Part shown: piece after piece, positions 14,856-29,564 of the stretch
Layout of the letters: every line of letters starts with the position of its first letter
Position numbering within the stretch: the stretch's first letter is position 1
From: Portunus trituberculatus
Taxonomy: Eukaryota > Arthropoda > Malacostraca > Decapoda > Portunidae
Direction: 5' to 3'
NCBI RefSeq assembly: GCF_017591435.1
Contig: NC_059286.1
Location: 6,353,182 to 6,417,181 of the forward strand
DNA length: 64,000 bases
Notes under the pieces: generated by a model
The model's input: only the letters and a program-made list of their open reading frames with translations
What the model was told of the DNA's origin: nothing
Database searches by the model: none
Made by a program: the position numbers and the translations under genes

Positions 14856-15174
14856 ATAATAACAAATGAGGAAGGAAAAAGAGAGGAAGATAAGGTGTTA
14901 AGAGCATCGAAGAGAGAAATGATGAATGATAGGAGGAGGAAGAGGAGAAGGAGACGAAGGATGAGGAAGACAACGAAGTAAAAGAATAAGTAATAAAAGG
15001 AGGAAGAGCTTGAGAATGGAGAGCCACAGCCAAGGTTGATCCAGTTAAACCTTCAATAAATGTCGTAATACTTGTTGTTGTTGTTGCTTTTTTCCATGAA
15101 GGACGAGTTAACCCTTTGATTAAAACAGTTATTGGTCACTATTGATAGGGCGTGAGAGAGGGTCGTGTTGATTG

Positions 15175-15175
<1 letters not shown>

Positions 15176-15228
<53 letters not shown>
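15176..15228 (+). repeat. (GT)n microsatellite
   Basis: About 26 GT units. Confidence 0.95.
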
Positions 15229-15233
<5 letters not shown>

Positions 15234-15249
15234 CTTTCTAATCGCAAAT

Positions 15250-15650
15250 CTACCAAAATAATAGTAGAAATCAGAAATATAGATGATAAATGTAAAGAAA
15301 TATGTTTGATAGATAATGATAGAAGTATAGTAATAAGATAGATAGATAGATTACAACAGATAGATGAAAATAAGCGATAAAAAGAAAAAATATTAGTCAC
15401 AGTAATAGATGAAAAGCAAAAATGTAGATGATAAATGAAGAGAAATGTACGTTTGAAAGATGGTGATGGAAATATAGTAAGAAGATGAATAGAAATAGAT
15501 AACAATAGATAGATGAAAATAGATGAAAATCAGAAATATAGGTCATAAATGCAGAGGAATATACGTTTGAAATAATTGAAATATAGTGAAAAAAAATAGA
15601 GATAGATAAGAATAGGTAGATAATGATAGACGATGATAAAGAAAACCATC
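15250..15650 (+). repeat. Degenerate GATA/GATGAAAAT tandem region
   Basis: Segments such as AGAAATATAGATGATAAAT recur with a period of about 130-145 bp and many changes. It appears to be an eroded tandem array of A-rich units. Confidence 0.5.
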
Positions 15651-16120
15651 ATTATTCACAGTAATAAAAAAAAATTAGACAACTTTTTTTTTCTTAGTCT
15701 TTTTTCTCTTTTTTTTCTTTATATTCTTGTCTTTACTTCAATTTTTTTTTTCCTTTCTCTTACAATTTTGTCTACAAATTCAAACTTTCCTTTATATCTT
15801 CCGTGCATTTCCTCCTTTTTCTCTACATACATACACATCTAATATCTTCCTTTTTTTCACTCCTAAGTCTGCCATTTATCCATTACGTTTTCCATTACTT
15901 CTATCCTTTCCTTTTATTGGTTTACTTCCCCCTTCAGATTTTTCGTTGAGTGTACCCTTTTATTACTTCCGTTTTCTATGGCTCGCTTGTTTCCTTACGG
16001 CTCTCCGCTTCGCCCCTCACATAATGATTATTTTTTACGCTTTATATCCATTTTCCTCGCAGGTCTCATGTATATTTGTGTAATACAGGAAAAGCTACTA
16101 GAATTTTTATGAGGAAAGAG

Positions 16121-16275
16121 TAGGTTTGAAGGCATTTGTCACTGGCTTTTGGCTAATTTTGTATAATTTTTTAAGGGTCCTGGCATTTCAAGTGGGTCTT
16201 TTTTTTATTTTATCTATTTTATTTAATATTTTGTCCCCCCTTGGCTGGTTTTCACTCTTGCATAAAAAGAAAACA
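16121..16275 (+). mobile_element. 5'-truncated non-LTR retrotransposon 3' end (LINE-1 family)
   Basis: It shares the order TTTGGCTAA, GGGnnCTGGCA, AAGTGGG, CTTGGCTGG, then a short A-rich tail with copies at 30.9, 33.7, 36.6, 41.3 and 46.5 kb. Fuller copies encode the end of a reverse transcriptase. Confidence 0.6.
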
Positions 16276-16298
16276 GGAGGAGGAGTAGAGATCAACCT

Positions 16299-16302
<4 letters not shown>

Positions 16303-16362
<60 letters not shown>
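16303..16362 (+). repeat. (GA)n microsatellite
   Basis: About 30 GA units, close behind the retrotransposon 3' end. Confidence 0.95.
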
Positions 16363-16365
<3 letters not shown>

Positions 16366-16679
16366 CACTGACCACTAAGTCACTCACCCACAAAACCTTT
16401 CTCCTCATATTTCTCTATCTCTCTTTTCCTCTCTTTCATCTCTCCTTTCATCCCTTTCATTCAATTCTTTCTTGCTCCTACTGTGAAATGAGATAGTTTG
16501 TTATATTGCATGCAGTATGTGAAGGGGCAATAAATATGATGCTGTCTATGACTGTATTACTCTTACCTACCTTTACCTTTTATGTACGTCCATTTTCTTC
16601 ATTTTTTTTCTTTCATTTCCCTCTTTTTTTATGACTTGAGTTCCTTCAGACATAAGAGATAGAGTTGTTCTTCCTTTGT

Positions 16680-17110
16680 GTTTATTTGGTTTTCCTTTTT
16701 GACCTAAGAACTCGTGATGATCTGTTTGAAATGACAATATTGTTCCTCATTTTGTGTTCGTGTTTGTTGAATTTCACCCCTAAATCGTAATGAGTATTCT
16801 GAAATATAGAGTTTTCGTTTCTTTTCTTTTTTTTTTTGTGTTCATTTATGTTCCTTTTTACTCCAAAATTCACAATGAACGGTTTGAAGCACAAGAGGCA
16901 ATATATTTCATCCTTTGTATTCATTTACGTTCTTTCTTACAACAAAATTCGTAATGAACTATTTGAATTTTAAAAACAAGACAAACACGACAATATTGGT
17001 CTTTTTAGTCTTTTTTGTACTCATTTGCATTGCTTCTCGTCCCAGAATACGCAATGAACTAGTCTTTCTTTCTGTTCACTTACGTTTCTTATCCACGAAT
17101 ACGTAATGAA
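16680..17110 (+). repeat. Degenerate tandem array around AATTCGTAATGAACT
   Basis: Motifs like AAATTCGTAATGA and CTTTTTGTGTTCATTTA recur about six times at 70-100 bp intervals with heavy divergence. Confidence 0.5.
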
Positions 17111-17195
17111 ATGTTGACTGCGATATTGGTCTTTGTTTGTGTTCCCTTGTGTCCTTTCGCCCGCTCAGAATATGCAATGAGATTCAACAGCCGCG

Positions 17196-17486
17196 TTAAC
17201 CCCTTCAATACTGGGACACATTTTTACCTTGACATTTCTGTACTATTGCACCATTTTATTTACATTAGGAAGGATCTTTGGAGGTCAGAAAATTAATGGC
17301 TAAATCTTTACTATTTTAATCCCCATATGAGTTTCTGAATCTGTATAAAATCACCAAATAGTAAGCAGAAGATTAATGGCCAGAGTCTACTATTTTAATC
17401 CCAACATAAGTTTCTGAAGCTGTATAAAATCACCAAATAGTAAGCAGAATGAATATGGAAACGCTTCATGGTATTCAAAGGGCTAA
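17196..17486 (+). mobile_element. MITE A copy 1, with internal duplication
   Basis: It begins TTAACCCCTTCAATACTGGG. The internal segment from GATTAATGGCCAGAG to AAATAGTAAGCAGAA occurs twice, so the copy is about 80 bp longer than a monomer. The right end is degraded (TTCAAAGGGCTAA). Confidence 0.85.
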
Positions 17487-17989
17487 TAATGTTGACAATA
17501 CTTCTGAGCCAAGGGAATTACAAAGACGAAATACTGCATTAATCTCAGGTGAAGGCGACATCGGGTTCTCATTCACCTTGGCGCCGCGGAGCACGTAGCG
17601 GGGACTCCTGTAATGTGAGGACCCGTGAATTCATTACTCAGTGTTAGAATTAATTATTACTCCTCCTTACTTGTGCCTTCCTGGCGAATTAATCACGAGA
17701 CCTTGATGACTCCGCGATTCAGAAGGAGTGTTATTAGACGCTTCATTTGTTCTGATGATTGTGGCGGTGCTGGTGGTGGTGCTGGTGGTGGTGGTGAAAA
17801 TGGAGAGTACTCATGTGTTATTATGTCACGACACGGAGTTCATATGATGCCTGGTTGGAAGTGGTGGTGATGTGAAGGTTGAAGTGATGTGGATATTGCT
17901 GGTGGAAGAATGTTATTTACTTCTTCCTCACTAAAGCCTTCCTGATAAAATGTTCTTTGGAGGTTTCAATACACTTACTCTTTGTTATT

Positions 17990-18062
17990 TAGTCATTCTA
18001 TTTAGCGTTGCTCTGGGAACCGGCATTTAAGTGGGACTTTTTACATTTTTTCTCCCTTTATC
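17990..18062 (+). mobile_element. Fragment of LINE-1 family 3' end
   Basis: A short match to the 3' tail: GGGAACCGGCATTTAAGTGGG, then T-rich sequence. Confidence 0.4.
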
Positions 18063-18141
18063 AGTGACACATAAGAAAAGGTCAAAATTATGACAGAAAA
18101 GACAAGAAAAATAAAATAACATAAAGAAAACTGCAAGAAAC

Positions 18142-18293
18142 CTCCTGCTCCTCCTCCTCCTCCTCCTCCTCTTCCTCCTCCTTCTCCTCCTTCTCCTTCC
18201 TCCTCCTCCTCCTCCTCCTCCTCCTCCTCCTCCTCCTCCTCCTCCTCCTCCTCCTACGAGCGTCGATATGAGGAAGAGGAGCAGAGGATAAGG

Positions 18294-18332
<39 letters not shown>
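18142..18332 (+). repeat. (CTC)n and (GA)n microsatellites
   Basis: CCT triplets run with CTT interruptions at 18142-18255, and a GA run follows at 18297-18332. Confidence 0.95.
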
Positions 18333-18333
<1 letters not shown>

Positions 18334-18639
18334 ACACCACTGAACATCACCACACCGTCACAGTAATGAGAATAAAAAGACGAGAAAGAGAAGGAGAAAA
18401 CTCATGATGCTTCTCTTATAGTTGCATCATTATGAGGGGGATCAGGAGGAGGAGGAAGAGGAGGAGGACATTCACATCGCCTCACAACGCCTCACAACCT
18501 CATTCCTCCTTAGGGCAGGGTCTTGAGAGGGCCAGGAAGGGAGGGCCAAGGGTTATATGCAAACTTGAGACACGAACGATGCTATTAGAGTGAAGGATTG
18601 CCCGCCCCATGTATAATGATGAACGTTTTCCCGCTGCCA

Positions 18640-19310
18640 ATATGATCAGCATTCCCAGTCACTCTAACTTATTGTATACACCACTCAAGAATCCAAACCC
18701 TTCACTGTATAGATGTGTGAATGAAACTCGTATTTTTTTTTTTTTTTTCATTCTCATTAATTTTTCACAGCATAGATGATTAAAAAGGAATCTAAAATCA
18801 GAATATAGAGGACAAATATTATTGGAACCCCTCTTTGTAATTGTTGTTTTAATTTATCACTGTATAGACAAGAAGGGAATCAAAATGTGTAAGTGTACAG
18901 AAGAAAAATATGGATTAATCTTCTTTTCCTCATTCTCACTGTAACGTTTCACTATTTACACAACAACAAAAAATTCTAAACCCATTGTATAGAGAATAAT
19001 ATGTATGAAATTCCTTTTTCTTCATTTTTCACTTTTCACTGTTTATATGAGGAAAAAAAACCAAACCAATCACTGTATAAAGAAAATTATGAATGAAACT
19101 CCTTTTACTTCATTGTCACTGACTCGTCACTGCAAACACAACAAAAGAAAACTCCCAAACCAGTCACCGTATACAGAAACACATTAATGAAACTCCTCTT
19201 TTCTCACATTCGCCTTCGTTCACTCTAACTTGTCACTCTATACACTCACCAAAATAAATCCAAACATCACTTTATAAACGGGAAAGTATGAATAAAACCC
19301 TCTCCTGATT
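18640..19310 (+). repeat. Diverged tandem array, unit about 110-125 bp
   Basis: Each unit carries TCACTGTATA(n)GA..., then a GAATGAAACTCnTTTT segment, then a T-rich part with CATTCTCACT. About six units are visible (near 18700, 18840, 18940, 19060, 19165 and 19260). Confidence 0.65.
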
Positions 19311-19639
19311 TTTTTTTCATTTATTTTCGTCCTCTTCATCTTCGCCTATGATGTATTGATTGCGTGTCACTTCCTATCGTCTTGTATCTATATGTAACGT
19401 TCATTTACGAGTCGTGTCCGGTATCTATAAACGAGAGGGAAGTGAGTGTAGAGTGAACGTAAAATGCGTTATAGATGTGTTATAAATTTCTCTCAGGGAC
19501 GCAAAACAAAAGTGTATTCTGTGATCTAAAAGTTGTTATAGTTTACCCTCGTGATTTCGAAGTCAAATGAAACTCTAAGCAGTGAACTATAAGCTGGAAA
19601 TTAGTGTCATAACATTACAATAACACTCCATTTTAGTTG

Positions 19640-20830
19640 ACTTTATTTTCATTCCCAAGATTTAAACAGTAAAAAGATACGTGTGCTATTTTTTTTTTTT
19701 TTTTTTTCAATATGACAACAGATATATGCCATTCTTTATTTCAGTTTATCTAGTTTTTATTCCAAGATTCAGTTAGCAAGAGAAACCGTATGTATATTTT
19801 TTTTATGTAACATAATAACACCACCAAACGTTTTTGCTTTTTATTATCCATCATTTTTTTTTTCTTTCTATATGACAACAAATATATCCCATTCTTTATT
19901 TTTGTTTATCTTGTTTTTTTTTTATTCCAAGATTCAGTCAATAAGAAAAACCGTACTTTTTTGTATTTTTATATAACAACATAACACCACCCATCGTTTT
20001 GGTTTCTTTCTTTTTTTTATCCGTCATTTTCTTTTGTTTATTTCACAAGAACAAGTCAAAAAAAAAAACTGAATTGTCATATTTTTGGTGTATTTTTTTT
20101 TCTGGTAAAGTTTCATCTAGTTTTCTATTTAAATATTCCGCTAGTGAGAAAAACCGTACACGCTTTTTTTATATAACCGTACATTTTTTTTTTTTATAAC
20201 ACAACTTTCCGTTTTCTTTAAATCATTTTCAACGATTCAGTCAATAAAGTGAACTGTGAATTGTCATATTTTTGTCAACATTTCTATTTTTTTTTTTTTC
20301 TGGTGAAGTTTCGTTTAGTTTTCTATTCCAAGATTCAGTTAGTAAGGAAAATATCTTACTTTTTTTTTTTAAAATCATAATGACACCACCTTCCGTTTTC
20401 TTTAACTTATTTTCCACGATTCAGTCAATAGAGAAAACTGAATTGTCATATTTTTTTTTCTTACATTCATCTAGTTTTCTATTCCAAGATTCAGTTAGTA
20501 AGGAAAATATCTTACTTGTTTTTTTCTTTAAAATCATAATGACACCACCTTCCGATTTCTTTGATTTATTTCCCACGATTCAGTCAATAAAGTAAACTGT
20601 GAATTTTCATATTTTTGTCAACACTTCTGTTTTTTTTTTTTTTTTGTGGTCTCATCTAATTTTCTATTCCAAGATTGAGTCCATAAGAAAAACCTTAAAT
20701 TTTTTTTTGTATATCAAGATAACATTGTTACACCACCATCCGTTTTCTTTATTTCCCAAGATTCAGTCAATAAAGAAAAAACTGTGAATTGTCATATATT
20801 CTCTACATTTTTTTTTTTTTTTCTTTCTCT
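19640..20830 (+). repeat. Diverged tandem array, unit about 160-200 bp
   Basis: The core TTCTATTCCAAGATTCAGT recurs near 19755, 19925, 20315, 20475, 20657 and 20757, with a weaker copy near 20118. Each is followed by AGTAAGGAAAA or AATAAGAAAAACCGTA, then poly-T, then ACACCACCnTCCGTTTTC. Two neighbours near 20315 and 20475 are nearly identical, suggesting recent duplication. Confidence 0.75.
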
Positions 20831-20973
20831 GGTAAAGTTTCGAAGTTTGTGAATTCGCCTCAACTTGGGTTCAAAAAGCTGAGAAGTTTGCCTCGCCTTG
20901 GATCGCCTCTTGCTCGTATATTACTGTGTAGTCAAGACAAACGTGTATTTTGAGGCATCATTATCACCTACTC

Positions 20974-20974
<1 letters not shown>

Positions 20975-21033
<59 letters not shown>
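20975..21033 (+). repeat. (GT)n microsatellite
   Basis: About 29 GT units. Confidence 0.95.
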
Positions 21034-21947
<914 letters not shown>

Positions 21948-22077
21948 GCATTAGTTACTATAAAGCTTATCTTACTGACAGCCAAAGCTTGAATTCTGGA
22001 ACAGCCACAAGAGATGAGAGGGTTTTTTTTTATAAGGGAAGGAATAAGAAGAGAGAGTAGAACGTGGAGGAGAAAGG

Positions 22078-22117
22078 GGAAAAGAAGGAGGAGGACGAGA
22101 AGAAGAAGAAGAAGAAG

Positions 22118-22180
<63 letters not shown>

Positions 22181-22190
22181 AAGAGGAGTA
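22078..22190 (+). repeat. (GAA)n-(GGA)n microsatellite
   Basis: Sixteen or so GAA units (22098-22147) are followed by imperfect GGA units. Confidence 0.9.
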
Positions 22191-22339
22191 GGTGTGTGTG
22201 TGAGTGTACTTGTCTGCGTTCTTGTTATGGTCACTGGGCAAGCGGATCGATGTTTCCTTAGAGGCTACAGTTCTGCGGCAAAATGTACGAGAGAATGAAT
22301 GCGAAACACCTACACGTTTGCCAGAATGTGCATGAATTT

Positions 22340-23860
22340 TCAGCACAAGGAAGTGAAGAGAATTAGTTGTTGATTTTGACTTATGCTGGTGCTGTAGAGA
22401 GAGACTTTTTTGTTGTCATATTGAGGAAGAATGGATGCGAAAAGTTAACATTTATACCTGAGAGTATTTGAATTTCAACAAAAAGAAGTAAATTTAATGG
22501 TTTTATTTCATTCTGGTGCTGTAGAAAGAGAGACGTTTTTGTTGACATAGTGAGTAAGAATGGATGTGAAAAGTTAACATTTATACGTGAGAGTATTTAA
22601 GTTTCAACTAATGGAGGTAAAATTAATTAGTTTGTGGTTTTATCTTAAGGTCTTTTAGTAGAGAAACACTTTTTTTTTTTGGTTGATAAGGTAAGTAAGA
22701 ATGGATATGAAAAAGTTAACATTTATACTTGAGAGTATTTGAATTTCAACAAAAGAAGGTAAAGTGAATTAGCTTATTGTTTTATCTTATGCTAGTACAG
22801 TGGAGAACGACGTTTTTTTTTCATATTAAATAAGAGTAGATAGGAAAAGTCAGAGTAAGAATAGACAGGAAAAGTCAATATTTACCCACCATTGTAGTAC
22901 GTTCTAACACAGGGAAGTCATGGTTTGGTCTTTAGCTAGTGCGGTGTGGAAAGTTCTTTTTTTTTTTTTACATATTGAGTAAGAATAAATAAGAAATGTC
23001 AATATTTGTTCCTGATCGTAGTAAGTAAGTTTTAACACAGGGAAGTGAAAAGAATCTGTTTGTTGTTTTATCTTAAGTTAGTGCAGTAGAAAAGACTTTT
23101 TTTTTACATGTCTAGTGAGAATGAATATGAAAAGTCAATATTTTTCCTGATTGTAGTATGCAAATTTTAGCACAGGGAAGTGAAAATAATGATTTTATGG
23201 GCTTGTTTTAAGCTAGTGTACTATAGAAAGACGTTTTTCTTTTTTTCTTTTTTTCGACATATTGAGTAAGAATAGATAAGAAATGCCAATATTTATTCCT
23301 GATTGTAGTAGGTTTTAACACAAGGAAGTGAAAAGAATTAGTTCATGATTTTGTCTTAAGCTCGTGAAGTAGATAAAGACGGTTTTGTTGACACATTGAG
23401 TAAGAATAGATGTGAAAATTCAATACTTATTCCTGATTGTAGTAAGATTTAACACAGAGAAGTGAAAAGAATTAGTTCATGGATTTGTCTTAAGGTCGTG
23501 CAGTAGAGAAAGATTGCTTTGTTGACACATTGAGTAAGAAGAGATAGGAAAAGTCAATATTTATTCCTGATTGTAGTACATTTTAACACAGGGAAGTGAA
23601 GAGAATTATTTAATGGGTTTTGTCTCCTGTTATTGCAGTGGATAAAAAAAGGTTTTGTTGACATTTTGAGTAAGAATAAATAGGAAAAGTTAATATTTAT
23701 TCGTGATTGTTGTACGTAACTTTTAATTAACAAAGAGAAGTGATGAGAATTGCTCCATGGTTTTGCCTTATGCTAGGGTAGTGGAAAAATACAGTTTTGT
23801 TGATATAAAAAGATAATTGATGCAATAAGATCAACATTTACTCCTGATTGTACTATATTG
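22340..23860 (+). repeat. Tandem array, unit about 130 bp, about 11 units
   Basis: Each unit has a GGAAGTGAAnAGAATTA part, TTTTnTCTTAnGCTnGTGCAGTAGA, AGACnTTTTTGTTGACAT and GAGTAAGAATnGAT. The last anchor falls near 22423, 22553, 22694, 22850, 22977, 23117, 23265, 23398, 23535, 23668 and 23810. Two sub-types differ in the segment after it (TTAACATTTATAC early, TCAATATTTATTCCTGATTG later). Confidence 0.8.
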
Positions 23861-23863
23861 ATT

Positions 23864-24064
23864 TTAACCCCTTCAGTACCATGACGGGTATCCATATTCT
23901 TTTTGCTTACTGTTTGGTGATTTAATACATCCTCAGAAACGTATGTGGGTAATAGAATAATTAAGACTCTGGCCAGTAATCTTCTGATCTCCATGATGTA
24001 AATAAACTCGTCTAATCACACCAAAAACTCGTGGTAAAAATGCGTCTCCGTACTGAAGGGAATC
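23864..24064 (-). mobile_element. MITE A copy 2
   Basis: It begins TTAACCCCTTCAGTACCATG and ends at a degraded TACTGAAGGGAATC, lying directly after the preceding tandem array. Confidence 0.85.
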
Positions 24065-24304
24065 AATTATATGGGGTACTGAGAAGTGATGCATACACTT
24101 CACTTTCTTTTATCCTTCTAATAATAAGATATTGGTTAGGGGTGCTGGACTACTTAGACATGACAACAGGGGGTGCTATGGTCGGAAAAGGTTGGGAAAC
24201 GCTGATCTAGAGCTTAATAAGGACATAAAAATAAGATAATGAAGGAAGATACAAGGAGTCACAAGATCTATATTTATAAAGCATGACTATCTACACTTTC
24301 ATAA

Positions 24305-24535
<231 letters not shown>

Positions 24536-24714
24536 TAGGTGAGCGTAACCAAGTGTTGCGTAATGTACAAAATTTTCAGTAAAGTATAGCAAGATGAGGA
24601 GATCCATCACAGCTGACAGGAGAAAGAACGTAAAGGTAATCAAGAACAAAAGGAAATAATAGGATATTGATAGTAAAGGTGAAATAAGAGGTTAAAGAAG
24701 AAAAGAAGGAGAAA

Positions 24715-24900
24715 AAGAAGAAGAAGAAGAAGAAGAAGAAGAAGAAGAAGAAGATGAAGAAGAAGATGATGAAGATGATGATGATGATGATGATGAAGAA
24801 GAAAAAAACAGGAAGAAGAAAGAGATTATGAAGAAAATGATGATGGTTATTATGATGACGATGATGATAACGATGATAATGATGATGATGACGATGATGA
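24715..24900 (+). repeat. (GAA)n-(GAT)n microsatellite
   Basis: AAG units (24715-24755) are followed by imperfect GATGAT/GACGAT triplets. Confidence 0.9.
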
Positions 24901-25043
24901 AAAAGAAATGGAAGCAGAAGAATAAAAGAGGGCAATAAAGGAAAAGAAAACAGAAAAAGAAAACGATGACGGAAAAATAAGGATAAATAGATAAAGAAAC
25001 AAACAAATAGAGACAGACGAGTCGGATATGAAAACCGTACAAC

Positions 25044-25094
<51 letters not shown>
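25044..25094 (+). repeat. (AC)n microsatellite
   Basis: About 25 AC units. Confidence 0.95.
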
Positions 25095-25097
<3 letters not shown>

Positions 25098-25190
25098 ACT
25101 TATTCTTGTTGTATATTAAGACCTCCTCAAGACTCACCACAAAGCTCTTAGAACCAATATTTGCTCCACAACAATCGATCATGTAAGGAA

Positions 25191-25301
<111 letters not shown>

Positions 25302-25524
25302 AGAAGAATGTCGTGGGAGTATGTTAGTGAGCAAGAGGGTTAGAGAGAGCGTGAGAGAGAAATGTGAGTAGTTGGACCTCAGAGATAGTGAAACGTGACA
25401 TGTTGCTACCGTAGAGTTTTTTGTGAGGTATTGAATATTTCTATTGTTGCTTTTGTCCTTTTGTGTCCTGACTTATACTTCGCTGTTGTAATACGTAGCA
25501 GAGTGCATAATTGTTGCAGCATTG

Positions 25525-25697
25525 GTTCGTATCCACAAACATTTTCCTCTCTCACCACAGAGATGATTAGCGGGATTTTCAAGAGTGTTCCTCCAGTTAA
25601 TAATGCAGAAATTTTGTCACTTAGAAACTCATATCAATTAAGAACAAGGCTTTTAGAATAGTAGAGATGAAGCACAGAAATGTTTGAGAATACGATC
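25525..25697 (-). mobile_element. MITE X copy 2
   Basis: The minus strand reads CGTATTCTCAAACATTTC at its left end and TGGATACGAACC at its right, with the ACCACAGAGATGATTAGC segment shared with the copy at 63.0 kb. Confidence 0.6.
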
Positions 25698-26246
25698 CAT
25701 TGTCAGCATCACATCATTTTCCAACACACCATCATGTTATCTGGTGTTGTAAGTCCTCTGAACAAAGTGTAAAGGACGCCTCTCTCTTCCCTTCCCTCCT
25801 TGTTACCTTTCCTCTCTTCTCTCAGTTAGGCATGCCAATCTCTCTCTTTCATCCCTGCTTTCTCTTCCTTCCATCTCCTGTCCCATCTTTCATCTCCGTC
25901 CACTCTCGTTACTCTCTTGTTTCTCATTCATCTTCTTTCATCAAACGTATTTTCTCTCCTCTCCCATTTTTGCATCCCATATCGCCGCTCTCTTTTTTTT
26001 CTCTTCTTTTTCCACGTTTTTTTTTTCTGCTGCTTCCTTCTTCTCCTCTTCCTTTTCATCTTCGTTGTTGTGTTTGTTGTTGATTCTTTGCAACTTTCAA
26101 TTGGTTCTCTTTTTTTTTTCGTTTCTCTTTCAAATTTGATTTTTTTCGTTTTTTTCTATTTCCTTTTCTCTCTCTCTCTTTCTGCCTCTCCCTTATCTTC
26201 CCTCGATCATGTACTTTTTTTCTTTGTTGCTTTTTGCTGTTGCTAT

Positions 26247-26431
26247 TCCTCCTCTTCTTCTCCTCCTCCTCCTCTTCCTCCTCCTCCTCCTCCTCCTCCT
26301 CCTCCTCCTCCTCCTCCTCCTCCTCCTCCTCCTCCTCCTCCTCCTCCTCCTCCTCCTCCTCCTCCTCCTCCTCCTCCTCCTCCTCCTCCTCCTCCTCCTC
26401 CTCCTCCTCCTCCTCCTCTCCTCCTCCTCCT
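26247..26431 (+). repeat. (CTC)n microsatellite, about 185 bp
   Basis: CCT triplets, pure from about 26279 to 26418. Confidence 0.95.
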
Positions 26432-26470
26432 AATATGAGGTTTGTGTTGCCTTCTCATTTTTATCCTTAT

Positions 26471-26624
<154 letters not shown>

Positions 26625-26893
26625 TCGGGTTAGGTTCCAACAGACTTTATAAACACCAATGTAATTTTTCATCGACTTTAAGAGGTTCGACTGCGGAGAA
26701 GGAGACGCACAAGAGGAGGAAGGAAGAGGAAGAGGCGAAGGAGGGGAGTTGCAAGGAAGAGGAAGAAGCGAAGGAGGGTAGGAGGAGAAAGGAGAGGAAA
26801 TGAGGGGAAGGGAGAGAAAAGAGAGACAGGATGTAGGATAGAAGCGAGGCAAACACGGGGCTGCTTCTCTTGGAAAGAAAGAAGAAACGTGAC

Positions 26894-26897
<4 letters not shown>

Positions 26898-26965
<68 letters not shown>
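26898..26965 (+). repeat. (GA)n microsatellite
   Basis: About 34 GA units. Confidence 0.95.
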
Positions 26966-26967
<2 letters not shown>

Positions 26968-27288
26968 AAGAGACCTTGAACCTCGTCTCTCCTTACACAT
27001 GTTTAAATCTCACAAAATTTTCACCGAATATGAACAAAAAGAAAATGTGAGGACTCGTTTTTCTTTCACTAATTCGAGTAAAAGACGATTGGAGGTATAA
27101 CAATAAAGTGTAGCGTACCTTACCTGTCCTGTCCTTCACGCAGGTACATAAATGAGACAAACATAGAGACAAATGAAGAACAAGAACAAGAGGAAGAGGA
27201 AGAAAACGAAAGAAAAGGAGAAAGAAGAAGGAAAAAAGGAGGAAAAAAATAGAGACGAGGAAGAAAACTTAGGCTAGATACCATAAAG

Positions 27289-27354
<66 letters not shown>
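27289..27354 (+). repeat. (ATA)n microsatellite
   Basis: About 22 AAT units. Confidence 0.95.
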
Positions 27355-27399
27355 GGAGACGAAAATACTAAACCTTCACTTTTTGGAACTTTGAAAAAT

Positions 27400-27870
27400 A
27401 AATCAGAAACGATAAACATGTAAGGGAAGATTTAAACAAACTAAATTAAAGGGAATCAGAAACTATAAATGTATAAGGGGAGATTTAAACAAACGAATTT
27501 AAAGGATAGATATTTAAAACAACCCAAATTTAAAGGGAAGAACTGAAAGACTGATTTTAAAGGGAAGAATTCAAAGGGACAAATCGAGAGCAAGAAAATA
27601 AAGGGAACAGATATAGGAGAGGAAATTTAAAGAGTCGAATTGAAAGGGATGAATAGGAAGCAACAGAAATAAGAAAAAGGATATAGAAAAATAAATATAA
27701 AGAATTAAATTAAAAAGGACGAATAGAAAGCAATAAAAACAAAGGAACAGATATAAATCAGCAAATTTAAGGACTTTAATTGAAAAGAACGAATAGGAAG
27801 CAACAGAATTAAAGGAAAGTATATAAAAGAGCAGTTGTAAAGAATCGAGTTGAAAGAGACAAAGGGAAAC
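27400..27870 (+). repeat. Degenerate A-rich tandem array
   Basis: Motifs such as GAATTAAAGGGA, GAATAGGAAGCAACAGAA and GGAACAGATATA recur at about 50-70 bp intervals with many changes. Confidence 0.6.
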
Positions 27871-28028
27871 ACGGCGTCAAAACACATCTGCAGCTGCTCC
27901 ACCCCTTTAGGACCGTTGAGGTGTATTAAGTCTGATTTGCATAACAATAACCGCATTTTAATTACGTCTCCTTAATGGCCATGCGAGGAATTTACTGTTC
28001 CCGCCGAGCTTATGTGACGCGGCGGGGA

Positions 28029-28030
<2 letters not shown>

Positions 28031-28083
<53 letters not shown>
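28031..28083 (+). repeat. (GT)n microsatellite
   Basis: About 26 GT units. Confidence 0.95.
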
Positions 28084-28162
28084 TGTGTAATATTAGGTGT
28101 GCTTGTTGTAGTAATAGTTGTTGTTGTTGTTTGTTCTTGTAGTATCATTGTAACCACTGCTT

Positions 28163-28716
<554 letters not shown>

Positions 28717-28825
28717 ATATTTAATTCAGTCTGCCTTAATAATCTCTCTGGGAACAGTAAAAAGTAGGTAAAATATTGTTCGTGAGACCTTACCCATAAT
28801 AAAGGCGAGGCGTAAAAAGAAAAGA

Positions 28826-29085
28826 TGAGGAGGAAGAGGAAGAAGAGGAGGAGCAGGACGAGGAGCAAGAAGAGGAGGAGCAGGAGGAGGAGGGAGAAGG
28901 AAGTTACGAGCATGATACAAAAAGAAAATGGAAGGATAACAAATTAATAAAAAGGAAAAGAAAAGCGACAAACGAAATGGGGAACCAAACAATACGGAGA
29001 TTCTGTGAAAGGAGAAAGGCACAAAGAGGAGGAAGAGCAGGAGGAGGAGGAGGAGGAGGAGGAGGAGGAGGAAGGGAGGGATAAG
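28826..29085 (+). repeat. Imperfect (GGA)n blocks
   Basis: GGA/GAA-rich blocks lie at 28826-28895 and 29025-29072. Confidence 0.8.
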
Positions 29086-29192
29086 AGGAGAGGAGAAGAA
29101 AGAGGTAAAGAGGAGGCGGTCACCGAATGTAGCCGTAAAAAGCAATTGCAGAACCTCTTGGGAGATATTAAAGCCACGGTGATAGTAAAGGT

Positions 29193-29414
<222 letters not shown>

Positions 29415-29502
29415 TACTGTCGTGAAAACATATCAGGGAAGCGATTTGAGTTGAGAGTAAAACGTTTTCCGGATATACCCATTCCTCTTGATTGTTTTTG
29501 GT

Positions 29503-29504
<2 letters not shown>

Positions 29505-29562
<58 letters not shown>
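29505..29562 (+). repeat. (GT)n microsatellite
   Basis: About 29 GT units. Confidence 0.95.
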
Positions 29563-29564
<2 letters not shown>

